This document shows positions 57,731 through 64,000 of a DNA stretch of 64,000 nt, in pieces; positions within the stretch are counted from its first letter, which is position 1; every line of letters begins with the position of its first letter. This DNA is from Oceaniradius stylonematis (lineage in GTDB: Bacteria > Pseudomonadota > Alphaproteobacteria > Rhizobiales > Rhizobiaceae). The position numbers and the translations under genes are program-made. The notes under the pieces are model-generated. The model was not told the DNA's origin. It ran no database searches and worked only from the letters and a program-made list of their open reading frames with translations. The stretch is from NCBI RefSeq assembly GCF_003149475.2, contig NZ_QFWV02000001.1, forward strand, positions 193,652-257,651. Direction: 5' to 3'.

Positions 57731-58573
57731 TCAGCGGCGCATGGCGACCGGCTCGGCCGGCGGTGTTGCGGCTTCGGGCGCCGCGTCGCCGGGTTTGGAC
57801 GGTTCGCGCCACTGAAGACGCTTGTAGTCGAAGCCGAAACGCAGGGTCGGCTTGACGATCTCGAAATAGGGCGAGGAATCGAAGTCGCGCGGCGTGAACA
57901 GCGAGTGATGGCGGATATGCATGATCTCGCGGCGCGAATAGTCCGAGACGGCACGGGCGCGCCCCCTGGCCAGCGTGATTTCGGGCAGGATCGGGTAACG
58001 GATCTCCTGGAACGCCTGGGCGATCAGCGTCGAACAGATGGCGCGGGTGGGATCGCCCGAACCGAACTGGATCATGCGGCGGCGCCAGCGCACCGGAACC
58101 GGCGGCGTCGGCAGGAAATAGCGCAGCATGTCCAGGATGTTCTTGTTGTCGTATTTCAGGCCGATCTTGCCGATCATGAAATCGACGACGACCTGCCGGT
58201 CGGACGGCGTCAGGCCGACGGGCCGGCAGATGCGCGTGTTGTAGGTCTCGTATTTCTCCAGCGGCTCGGCGGTGCAGCCCGTGCCCAGATTGACCTCGAC
58301 CAGGCGCCTGCGGCGGCCCGAGGCGTCGACCTCGTCGATCGCGTCGCCGACATAGAGCGCCGCATGGCTCCAGGTCGACTGGGTCAGATATTTGATCGCC
58401 GCCGAAATCTGCCGGTTGCCCTCGACCAGCAGCACGTCGCCCGGCTCCAGCGTGCGGTAAAGCGTGTGCGGATCGGACGGCGTGTAGGGCCTGTAGCCCG
58501 ATGATTCCGCTTCCAGCCGGCCCGCCAGCCAGTGCCCGATGTTGTCCAATATCGTATCGCGCTGTTCGGTCAT
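57731..58573 (-). CDS. YiiX/YebB-like permuted NlpC/P60 hydrolase (lipo-like protein)
   Basis: 280 aa. LEPGDVLLVEGNRQISAAIKYLTQSTWSHAALYVGD (residues 42-78) holds the catalytic His and RAICSTLIAQAFQ (near 180) the Cys of the circularly permuted papain-like fold. These enzymes may hydrolyse amide or ester bonds in lipid or peptide substrates. No signal peptide. It ends in a Pro/Ala tail. Start ATG 58573; divergent from mbfA. Confidence 0.85.
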   Translation of the reverse strand: MTEQRDTILDNIGHWLAGRLEAESSGYRPYTPSDPHTLYRTLEPGDVLLVEGNRQISAAIKYLTQSTWSHAALYVGDAIDEVDASGRRRRLVEVNLGTGCTAEPLEKYETYNTRICRPVGLTPSDRQVVVDFMIGKIGLKYDNKNILDMLRYFLPTPPVPVRWRRRMIQFGSGDPTRAICSTLIAQAFQEIRYPILPEITLARGRARAVSDYSRREIMHIRHHSLFTPRDFDSSPYFEIVKPTLRFGFDYKRLQWREPSKPGDAAPEAATPPAEPVAMRR

Positions 58574-58725
58574 CTCATTGCGCCCACACCGCATGCGCCC
58601 TGTCGCCGAAACAGCCTATCACCGCTTCGGTGAAACCTTGCTTAAACCCGATGCACATTGGCGTGAGCAAATTTGTGGCGGCGCGTGGCGTTGCGCGGCT
58701 TGCCCCCGGAGCGCGAAAGGCTTAG

Positions 58726-58742
58726 TTTAGAATTATTCCAAA
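58726..58742. promoter_or_regulatory. ICE box (Irr binding site) upstream of mbfA
   Basis: TTTAGAATTATTCCAAA, one mismatch from the palindromic Irr/ICE consensus TTTAGAA-N3-TTCTAAA. It lies 12 bp before the mbfA ATG, in promoter-proximal position for repression. Confidence 0.85.
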
Positions 58743-58754
58743 TTGGTGATTTCC

Positions 58755-59738
58755 ATGCTCAACAAATTCTTCGTATCCAACCGGCGCGACTTCTCGTCCC
58801 TTTCCGAACAGGAAGTGCTTGCGCTTGCGATCTCGTCGGAAGAGGACGATGCGCGCATCTACCTGGCCTATGCGGACGGGTTGCGCGAGGACTATCCGCA
58901 ATCAGCGAAGATCTTCGAGGACATGGCCGCCGAGGAAGGCGAGCACCGCACCCGGCTGATCGAATTGCACAAGAAGCGCTTCGGCGACACCATTCCGCTG
59001 ATCCGGCGCGAACATGTGCGCGGCTATTACGACCGCAAGCCGGACTGGCTGGTGCGTCCGCTGGGTCTCGACAAGGTGCGCGGCCAGGCCGCCGAGATGG
59101 AGGCGCAGGCGCAGCGCTTTTATCATCGCGCGGCGCAGCAGTGCACGGATGCGGACACGCGGGCGCTGCTCGGCGATCTGGCGCTCGCCGAGAGCGGGCA
59201 CGAGCAAAAGGCGGTGCAGTTGGAAGCCGAGCATCTGCCAGAGGATGCGCGCCAGGAGGAGGACGATGCCGAGCGCAAGCAGTTCATTCTGACCTATGTG
59301 CAGCCCGGTCTCGCCGGGCTGATGGACGGATCGGTATCGACGCTGGCGCCGATCTTCGCCACCGCGTTCGCCACCCAGGACACATGGACGACTTTCCTGG
59401 TCGGCCTTGCCGCCTCGGTCGGCGCGGGCATTTCGATGGGCTTCACCGAGGTGGCCTCCGACGACGGCGTGATTTCCGGGCGCGGCTCGCCGATCAAGCG
59501 CGGGCTGGCAACCGGCATCATGACGACCGTCGGCGGCCTAGGCCATGCGCTGCCCTATCTGATCCCGCATTTCTGGACCGCGACGATCATCGCCATGGTC
59601 ATCGTCGTCATCGAACTGTGGGCGATCACCTGGACGCAGAACCGCTTCATGGAAACGCCGTGGGGACGGGCGATCTTCCAGGTGGTGCTGGGCGGCGCGC
59701 TGGTCTTCGCCGCCGGCATGCTGATCGGCAATGCTTAG
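58755..59738 (+). CDS. mbfA: Membrane-bound ferritin/iron exporter MbfA
   Basis: 327 aa. N-terminal ferritin-like di-iron domain (residues 10-165: EEDDARIYLAYADG, EEGEHRTRLIELHKKRFG, ESGHEQKAVQLEAEHL supply Glu/His ligands) fused to a CCC1/VIT1-type membrane domain (about 180-327; GLAGLMDGSVSTLAPIFATAF, SMGFTEVASDDG). Exports iron and protects from H2O2 in rhizobia; expression is Irr-repressed under low iron, in agreement with the ICE box. ATG 58755 chosen; upstream TTG and GTG overlap the box. Confidence 0.95.
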   Translation: MLNKFFVSNRRDFSSLSEQEVLALAISSEEDDARIYLAYADGLREDYPQSAKIFEDMAAEEGEHRTRLIELHKKRFGDTIPLIRREHVRGYYDRKPDWLVRPLGLDKVRGQAAEMEAQAQRFYHRAAQQCTDADTRALLGDLALAESGHEQKAVQLEAEHLPEDARQEEDDAERKQFILTYVQPGLAGLMDGSVSTLAPIFATAFATQDTWTTFLVGLAASVGAGISMGFTEVASDDGVISGRGSPIKRGLATGIMTTVGGLGHALPYLIPHFWTATIIAMVIVVIELWAITWTQNRFMETPWGRAIFQVVLGGALVFAAGMLIGNA

Positions 59739-59766
59739 CCGCCGCGCGGGCAGCGGCGCCCGGAGG

Positions 59767-59781
59767 TTAATGCGGCATTAA
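59767..59781. promoter_or_regulatory. CtrA box ahead of the 45-residue ORF
   Basis: TTAATGCGGCATTAA (TTAA-N7-TTAA), embedded in the palindrome GGTTAATG-CGG-CATTAACC at 59765-59783. 151 bp before the small ORF. Confidence 0.6.
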
Positions 59782-59931
59782 CCAAGATGAACGATAGTGG
59801 TTGCATTGCGGGTTCGGGTGGTTCGGAGGGCGTCGAATCGGGTGATCCGTTCACGCCGAATTCATCTGTAGCGGGCTAGTCTTGGACCCATCGCACACGG
59901 CAGGGGCGCCGTCAGAAAGGGGACAAGACCA

Positions 59932-60069
59932 ATGCGTGCCATCGAAGTCCAAATCCGGTCCATCCGCGAGTTCATCTGGCCGAGCTACCAGCCCGAGCGC
60001 CACTATATGCGCGGCCCCGGCCCGGCCTGCGCGCGGCGCGGCGGCGTCAACCTGATCGACGCCGGCTGA
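59932..60069 (+). CDS. Small basic protein, 45 aa
   Basis: ATG 59932 with AAGGGGA ten bases upstream codes for MRAIEVQIRSIREFIWPSYQ, then PERHYMRGPGPACARRGG and NLIDAG. Amphipathic start, Arg-rich, no signal peptide. The good ribosome site and the non-random composition (Trp, Tyr, His) support a real gene. Function unknown. Confidence 0.6.
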   Translation: MRAIEVQIRSIREFIWPSYQPERHYMRGPGPACARRGGVNLIDAG

Positions 60070-60119
60070 TCACGGACCGAAGAACGGAAACGATCGCCGC
60101 ACCTCGCGGCTGCCAGGGA

Positions 60120-60734
60120 TCAGCGCGCGGAGACGGTCGGCGCGGCGGGTTCGACCGATCCGACGACCATCCGGTCGGGCATCTCGATCGACACCCAGTG
60201 CCCGGCATGACGCTCGGACTGGCGCTTGAGATAGGTGTACTCGGTGTCGCTCCAGAGCCGGACCTCGGACCTGAGATTGTCGAGGACGAAGTCGCCGCGG
60301 TCGGTGCGCACCGTCAGCACCGCGTGCCCCTCACCATCGGGCTTGCGCACGACGGTGATCAGAAGGCCCGAGGGCGGCAATCCCTGGCCGATCAGCATCT
60401 GCCGCTTGAGCAGCACATAGTCCTCGCAATCGCCGGCCGCGTCGGGAAAGGTCCACACCTCCTCGCGGCCGTAAATGTCCATGTCGCTGCGCGGTTCGAT
60501 CACCATGTTGACCGCCGAATTGACGTTGAGGATCTGCGCCCAGATCTCGCGCGTGATGGTGATCGGCTTGTAGGAACCGCGCTTCTGGCGGCATTCTTCG
60601 GTGTAAAGGCGGCAGAACTCGTAATGGCCGATCGGCTGGGAGGTCAGTCCGCCGGTCTTCATCGCGCCGGCATCGGCCGGTCCGGCCAACGCCGCCAAGC
60701 CCGCGGAAACCGCGGCAATCCACCCGAAACGCAT
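60120..60734 (-). CDS. Transglutaminase-like cysteine proteinase (BTLCP)
   Basis: 204 aa. Signal peptide MRFGWIAAVSAGLAALAGPADA; the mature part has the Cys-His-Asp triad of BTLCP: DAAGDCEDYVLLKRQML (Cys near 102), GEGHAVLTVRT (His near 138) and FVLDNLRSEV (Asp near 153). Periplasmic; in other bacteria LapG-type relatives release adhesins, but most BTLCPs in rhizobia are uncharacterised. A CtrA box lies 49 bp before ATG 60734. Confidence 0.92.
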   Translation of the reverse strand: MRFGWIAAVSAGLAALAGPADAGAMKTGGLTSQPIGHYEFCRLYTEECRQKRGSYKPITITREIWAQILNVNSAVNMVIEPRSDMDIYGREEVWTFPDAAGDCEDYVLLKRQMLIGQGLPPSGLLITVVRKPDGEGHAVLTVRTDRGDFVLDNLRSEVRLWSDTEYTYLKRQSERHAGHWVSIEMPDRMVVGSVEPAAPTVSAR

Positions 60735-60782
60735 ACGCACGCGCCCCACTCCCTGTCCCGTTCGCCGGCGGGGTCTCACCGG

Positions 60783-60797
60783 TTAACAAACAGTTAA
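60783..60797. promoter_or_regulatory. CtrA box upstream of the BTLCP gene
   Basis: TTAACAAACAGTTAA: TTAA-N7-TTAA, in the 140 bp between the BTLCP gene and the GNAT gene. Confidence 0.65.
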
Positions 60798-60874
60798 TCA
60801 CGCGGGCCGGCGACCGGCAACGGGCATAGGTTCACGGGTCGGTGACATGGTTAACGGTTGGGGGCGATGGACGG

Positions 60875-61402
60875 TCAGGGTGCCCAAAGGGCGGGGTCGT
60901 TCCAGGGCTCGGGCACCGAAAGCATGCCGCGCGGCGGCCTGGCGGCGGCGGCAAGGGCGAGCGACTGCCATGCGTCCCGCCATGAGACAGGCAGTTCGAA
61001 CGGCGTTGCGACGCCGGTCTCGGGGGCAAAGCCGAAGCGGGCGTAATAGGCGGGATCGCCCAGGACGAAGACATGGGTGATGCCGGCCTGTCTCAGCCTT
61101 TCGCGGCCATCGCGGACGAGCGCGCTGCCGATCCCCTGCCCCTGCCGTGCGGATGCGACGCCGAGCGGACCGAGGAGCGCAAGGCGCGCATCGGCATCGC
61201 TGAGGCCGCAATCGGTGAAGATGACATGTCCGACGAGCGCGCCGTCCTCCACCGCCACCAGCGACAGGACGCCGGACGGCATGTCCAGCAGCTTGCGAAC
61301 CACCGGCAGCAGATCCTCGTCCGGAAAGGCATCGGGATAGAGCGCCTCGATGCCGTTGCGGTCGTCGGGCGCGCCCGGACGGATCGCGACGGATGCGGTC
61401 AT
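60875..61402 (-). CDS. GNAT family N-acetyltransferase (YhbS-like)
   Basis: 175 aa. GCN5 fold: IEALYPDAFPDEDLLPVVRKLL, SLVAVEDGALVGHVIFTDC, LGPLGVASARQGQGIGSALVRDGRERL (acetyl-CoA loop Q/RxxGxG/A), FVLGDPAYYARFGFAPE. The last segments are typical of the YhbS subgroup. Substrate unknown. It lies 21 bp downstream of phaZ. Confidence 0.9.
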   Translation of the reverse strand: MTASVAIRPGAPDDRNGIEALYPDAFPDEDLLPVVRKLLDMPSGVLSLVAVEDGALVGHVIFTDCGLSDADARLALLGPLGVASARQGQGIGSALVRDGRERLRQAGITHVFVLGDPAYYARFGFAPETGVATPFELPVSWRDAWQSLALAAAARPPRGMLSVPEPWNDPALWAP

Positions 61403-61423
61403 GAACAGTCAGACGAAACGCGA

Positions 61424-62686
61424 TCAGGCGACGGCCCTGATCTTGCCGCGGCGTTTGACATTGGACTGGGCGCGCATGAAGTTCAGCATGCGCGGGGCGA
61501 CCTCGGTGCGGAAGCGCGAGCCGTTGAAGACGCCGTAATGGCCGACGCGCGGCTGCTCGTAATGAACCTTCATGTTTTCCGGCAGGCCGGTGCACAACGC
61601 ATGTGCGGCCCTGGTCTGGCCGCGTCCGGTGATGTCGTCATTCTCGCCTTCGACGGTGAACAGCGCCACGCGGCTGATGGCGCCCGGATCGACGGGCTCG
61701 CCGCGATGGGTCATCGTGCCCTTGGGCAGTGCATGCTCGATGAAGACGGTCTCGACGGTCTGGAGATAGAATTCCGCCGTCAGGTCCATGACGGCGAGAT
61801 ACTCGTCGTAGAACTCGCGGTGCTTTTCGGCCGAATCGCCATCGTCGCGCACCAGATGCATGAAGAAGTCCTTCTGCGCGATCATGTGCCGGTCCATGTT
61901 CATCGACATGAAGCCGGTCAGCTGCAGAAAGCCCGGATAGACGGGCCGGCCGAATCCCGGATTGGGAAACGGCACATGCATGATGACATTGTCGCGGAAC
62001 CAGTCGAGGTCCTTTTCCTCGGCCAGCTGGTTGACGGCGGTAGGATTGCAGCGCGTGTCGATCGGACCGCCCATCAGCGTCATCGAGGTCGGCGAATTGG
62101 GGCTGCCATGCTGCTCCATCACCGAGACCGCCGACAGCACCGGAACCGATGGCTGGCAAACGCCGACAATGTGCGTGTCGGGGCCAAGATGGTTCAGCAT
62201 CTCGATCAGATAGTCGATATAGTCGTCCAGATCGAAATGGCCCTCGGACATGGGCACGTGGCGCGCATCGACCCAGTCGGTGATGTAGACCTCGGCTTCC
62301 GGCAGGAAGCGTTCGACCGTGCCGCGCAGCAGCGTCGCATAGTGCCCCGACATGGGCGCGACCAGCAGAACGCGCGGGTCGGACGGGCGCGGCTTGGCGA
62401 GATCGCGCTGGAAATGCACCAGATTGCAGAACGGCTTGGACCAGACGGTGTTTTCCACCACCGGCACCTGCTTGGCGTCGATCACGGTCTCGTCGAGATC
62501 GAAGGCCGGCTTGCCGTAGCGGCGCGTGGTGCGCTCGAAAACCTCGGCCCAGGCGGCGACGGTGCGGCCGTAGCGCGTGCGGGAAACCGGGTTGAGCGGG
62601 TTCTGGTAGAACAGCCGGGTCGCGTCGGCGGCGGCGCGCCATGGCTGCATCACGGCATGATTCAGTTCATACAAATGATAGAACAC
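61424..62686 (-). CDS. phaZ: Intracellular polyhydroxyalkanoate depolymerase
   Basis: 420 aa from GTG 62686 (MFYHLYELNHAVMQPWRAAADA, matching rhizobial PhaZ starts, with AGGAGAGG upstream); the ATG at 62704 is an alternative. Catalytic nucleophile is Cys in VGVCQPSVPVLSAVS (lipase-box variant of PhaZ), with LLVAPMSGHYATLLRGTVERFLPEAEVYITDWVDARHVP and QPRVGHYGVFNGSRFRTEV (His). Degrades stored PHB granules in the cytoplasm. CtrA box 193 bp upstream. Confidence 0.95.
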   Translation of the reverse strand: MFYHLYELNHAVMQPWRAAADATRLFYQNPLNPVSRTRYGRTVAAWAEVFERTTRRYGKPAFDLDETVIDAKQVPVVENTVWSKPFCNLVHFQRDLAKPRPSDPRVLLVAPMSGHYATLLRGTVERFLPEAEVYITDWVDARHVPMSEGHFDLDDYIDYLIEMLNHLGPDTHIVGVCQPSVPVLSAVSVMEQHGSPNSPTSMTLMGGPIDTRCNPTAVNQLAEEKDLDWFRDNVIMHVPFPNPGFGRPVYPGFLQLTGFMSMNMDRHMIAQKDFFMHLVRDDGDSAEKHREFYDEYLAVMDLTAEFYLQTVETVFIEHALPKGTMTHRGEPVDPGAISRVALFTVEGENDDITGRGQTRAAHALCTGLPENMKVHYEQPRVGHYGVFNGSRFRTEVAPRMLNFMRAQSNVKRRGKIRAVA

Positions 62687-62781
62687 CTGTCGTCCTCTCC
62701 TCATGGGCCGTGCGGCGGCTTCTCATAGGGTCTTTATGCAGGCCGCTTCTTGTGCATGGCAACATTAAATCGATTGCACGC

Positions 62782-62814
62782 TAGCACTGGCTTCGCGGTT
62801 GCGAAATCGTGCTA
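62782..62814. promoter_or_regulatory. Nested dyad upstream of phaZ
   Basis: TAGCAC/GTGCTA outer arms and TTCGC/GCGAA inner arms around GGTT; no T-run, so an operator or leader structure rather than a terminator. Confidence 0.35.
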
Positions 62815-62878
62815 ACGTCTAGGTAGTGCCCAATCCCCTGCATTTCACGCACCATCGGGCCATTAGGCGGCGCATGTG

Positions 62879-62893
62879 TTAATGCGGCGTTAA
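62879..62893. promoter_or_regulatory. CtrA box upstream of phaZ
   Basis: TTAATGCGGCGTTAA followed by C, then a further TTAA 6 bp on (CGTTAAC-TTCG-GTTAACG palindrome at 62888-62905). In the phaZ-DUF1330 intergenic region. Confidence 0.6.
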
Positions 62894-62938
62894 CTTCGGT
62901 TAACGAAAGGTGGCGGCGGGCCGCCGGCGCGGGCGCCA

Positions 62939-63232
62939 TCAGGCGTCGTGGCCCTCGACGACGATGACTTCGCCCTCGGAAATCTCCTGCCGGATGGCCC
63001 GCGCCCCGGCGTAGGTGTCCGAATTGTAGCAGGCGAGCGCCGCCTCATAGGTGGGGAATTCGATGACGACGTTGCGTTGCCGGCTGGCGCCTTCGGACGC
63101 CCCAATCGCGCCGCCGCGCACCAGGAATTTCGCGCCATGCTCCTGATAGGCGGGCGTGGCCGCCGACACATAGTCCTTGTAGCGTTCGGGGTCGTGCACG
63201 GTGATCCGCGCGACCCAATATCCCTTCGGCAT
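62939..63232 (-). CDS. DUF1330 domain protein
   Basis: 97 aa: KGYWVARITVHDPERYKDYVSAATPAYQEHGAKFLVRGG and RNVVIEFPTYEAALACYNSDTYAGARAIRQ are the family hallmarks (dimeric ferredoxin-like alpha/beta fold). Function unknown. GGGGAG eight bases before ATG 63232. Confidence 0.93.
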   Translation of the reverse strand: MPKGYWVARITVHDPERYKDYVSAATPAYQEHGAKFLVRGGAIGASEGASRQRNVVIEFPTYEAALACYNSDTYAGARAIRQEISEGEVIVVEGHDA

Positions 63233-63327
63233 GGTTTGTCTCCCCTGATGACGCCACGGTTGCGCAACGGCCAGCAAATTCGGTCAGGCGGCCAAAAGCA
63301 AGCCCGCTCTGGGTCTGTTCAGACCAC

Positions 63328-64000
63328 CTAGCCTTCCGCGGCCGCGGCCATCTCGTCGAGGATCGCGGCGGCCGCCCCGGCGGGGTCGGGCGCGGCGATG
63401 ATCGGCCGGGCCACGACCAGGTGGGTCGCGCCGGCGGCCATCGCTTGGGCCGGTGTGACGACGCGCTTCTGGTCGCCTGCCGCGCTGCCGGCGGGCCGGA
63501 TGCCGGGCGTGACGATCGCCATGCCCGGTCCGACCACATCGCGCACCGGCTCCGCCTCGGCCGCCGAACAGACGATGCCGCCCATGCCCGCGTCGCGCGC
63601 CTGGCGCGCCCGCTTCAGGACGAGACCGGCGGCATTGTCATGATAGCCGGCATCGGACAGGTCGTGATCGTCCATCGAGGTCAGGACGGTAACGGCGAGC
63701 AGCGTCAGATGGCTGCCCTGCGCCGCTTCGGCGGCGGCGGCCATCGCCTTGGGGTAGGCATGGACGGTCAGCATGTCGACGCCCATCGCCGCCACGCTCT
63801 GGACGCCCTGCGCGACCGTGTTGTCGATGTCGAGCAGCTTCATGTCGAGGAACACGGACTTGCCCGCCGCCTTCAGGCGGCGTGCCAGATCGAGCCCGCC
63901 CGCAAAGACGAGCCGGTAGCCGATCTTGTAGAAGGAGACGGTGTCCCCTAGCGTGTCGACCATGGCCTCGGCATCGGCAACGGCCGGCAGATCGAGCCCG
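63328..64000 (-). CDS. pyrF: Orotidine 5'-phosphate decarboxylase, 5' end beyond window
   Basis: 224 codons present; the first few residues lie outside the window. Catalytic [16 protein letters not shown] (Lys and Asp tetrad), [14 protein letters not shown] at the visible N-terminus, [38 protein letters not shown] near the C-terminus (phosphate-binding loop). Last step of UMP synthesis. The gap of 95 bp to the DUF1330 gene suggests possible co-transcription. Confidence 0.95.
   Translation of the reverse strand, partial: GLDLPAVADAEAMVDTLGDTVSFYKIGYRLVFAGGLDLARRLKAAGKSVFLDMKLLDIDNTVAQGVQSVAAMGVDMLTVHAYPKAMAAAAEAAQGSHLTLLAVTVLTSMDDHDLSDAGYHDNAAGLVLKRARQARDAGMGGIVCSAAEAEPVRDVVGPGMAIVTPGIRPAGSAAGDQKRVVTPAQAMAAGATHLVVARPIIAAPDPAGAAAAILDEMAAAAEG

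Overview
The window is a high-GC (roughly two-thirds G+C) chromosomal segment of an alphaproteobacterium of the order Hyphomicrobiales (Rhizobiales). The evidence is gene content and order: an aroA-like/cmk/rpsA block divergent from the FYDLN acid-domain protein TIGR02300 and tRNA-Ala, a C-P lyase operon with a fosX-like gene inside it, the Irr-controlled iron exporter mbfA, an intracellular PHB depolymerase of rhizobial type, PHO boxes of CTGTCAT type and CtrA boxes TTAA-N7-TTAA. No phage, transposase, plasmid function or CRISPR array is visible. Genus cannot be decided from the sequence alone.

Layout. 1-5146: 5'-part of the helicase hrpB preceded by a YnjBCD-type ABC importer (minus). 5271-7693: a small heat-shock protein, then a nucleoside hydrolase facing a ribokinase (nucleoside salvage pair). 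7889-13403: tRNA-Leu(CAG), a GreA/GreB-like protein, an msrB-msrA-msrA-like repair cluster, an antiporter, a short RNase D and a HAD phosphatase. 13398-14256: a small AT-richer segment with a secreted Cys-rich protein, bounded by a 29-bp imperfect direct repeat. 14293-18707: DUF6665-like protein, rpsA, cmk and a half-length AroA-like protein that has lost the EPSP-synthase catalytic residues; divergent TIGR02300 gene and tRNA-Ala(GGC).

18791-33511 is a complete phosphonate system: phnG-H-I-fosX-J-K-L-hexapeptide transferase (C-P lyase core) and phnC-D-E1-E2-M-N (uptake and downstream steps), both on the minus strand, with phnF (GntR repressor) divergent. I see a PHO box before phnG, a three-unit PHO-box-like array before phnC, a PhnF-type palindrome before phnG and a hairpin-plus-T-run between phnC and phnD. 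A thiamine-diphosphate enzyme follows phnN. 33515-40030: aldehyde dehydrogenase, acyl-CoA dehydrogenase, argB, the Tat-exported phosphatase phoX and an exported msrB. 40121-44515: dnaK (RpoH-type promoter, no dnaJ beside it) and a class A PBP.

44579-52466 concerns cell-envelope sugars and surface: an M20 dipeptidase, a likely small RNA, a giant GlmS-like amidotransferase/SIS protein, a convergent ManC-AGE fusion and a Flp pilin. 52570-53580 is gene-free and carries dispersed palindromic repeats. 53588-64000: lepA, a stand-alone SH3/metallo-beta-lactamase (ComEC-like) protein, a secreted SH3 protein, a YiiX-like hydrolase, mbfA under an ICE box, a 45-residue small protein, a BTLCP protease, a GNAT acetyltransferase, phaZ, a DUF1330 protein and the 3' most of pyrF.

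Cross-cutting observation: five perfect CtrA boxes (TTAA-N7-TTAA) lie in intergenic DNA between 44579 and 62893, ahead of the PBP, the sRNA/GlmS-like gene, the 45-residue ORF, the BTLCP protease and phaZ. The candidates I consider most worth a second look are the CtrA-associated sRNA at 46123-46222, the AroA-derived pseudoenzyme, the giant GlmS-like protein and the SH3-MBL protein.
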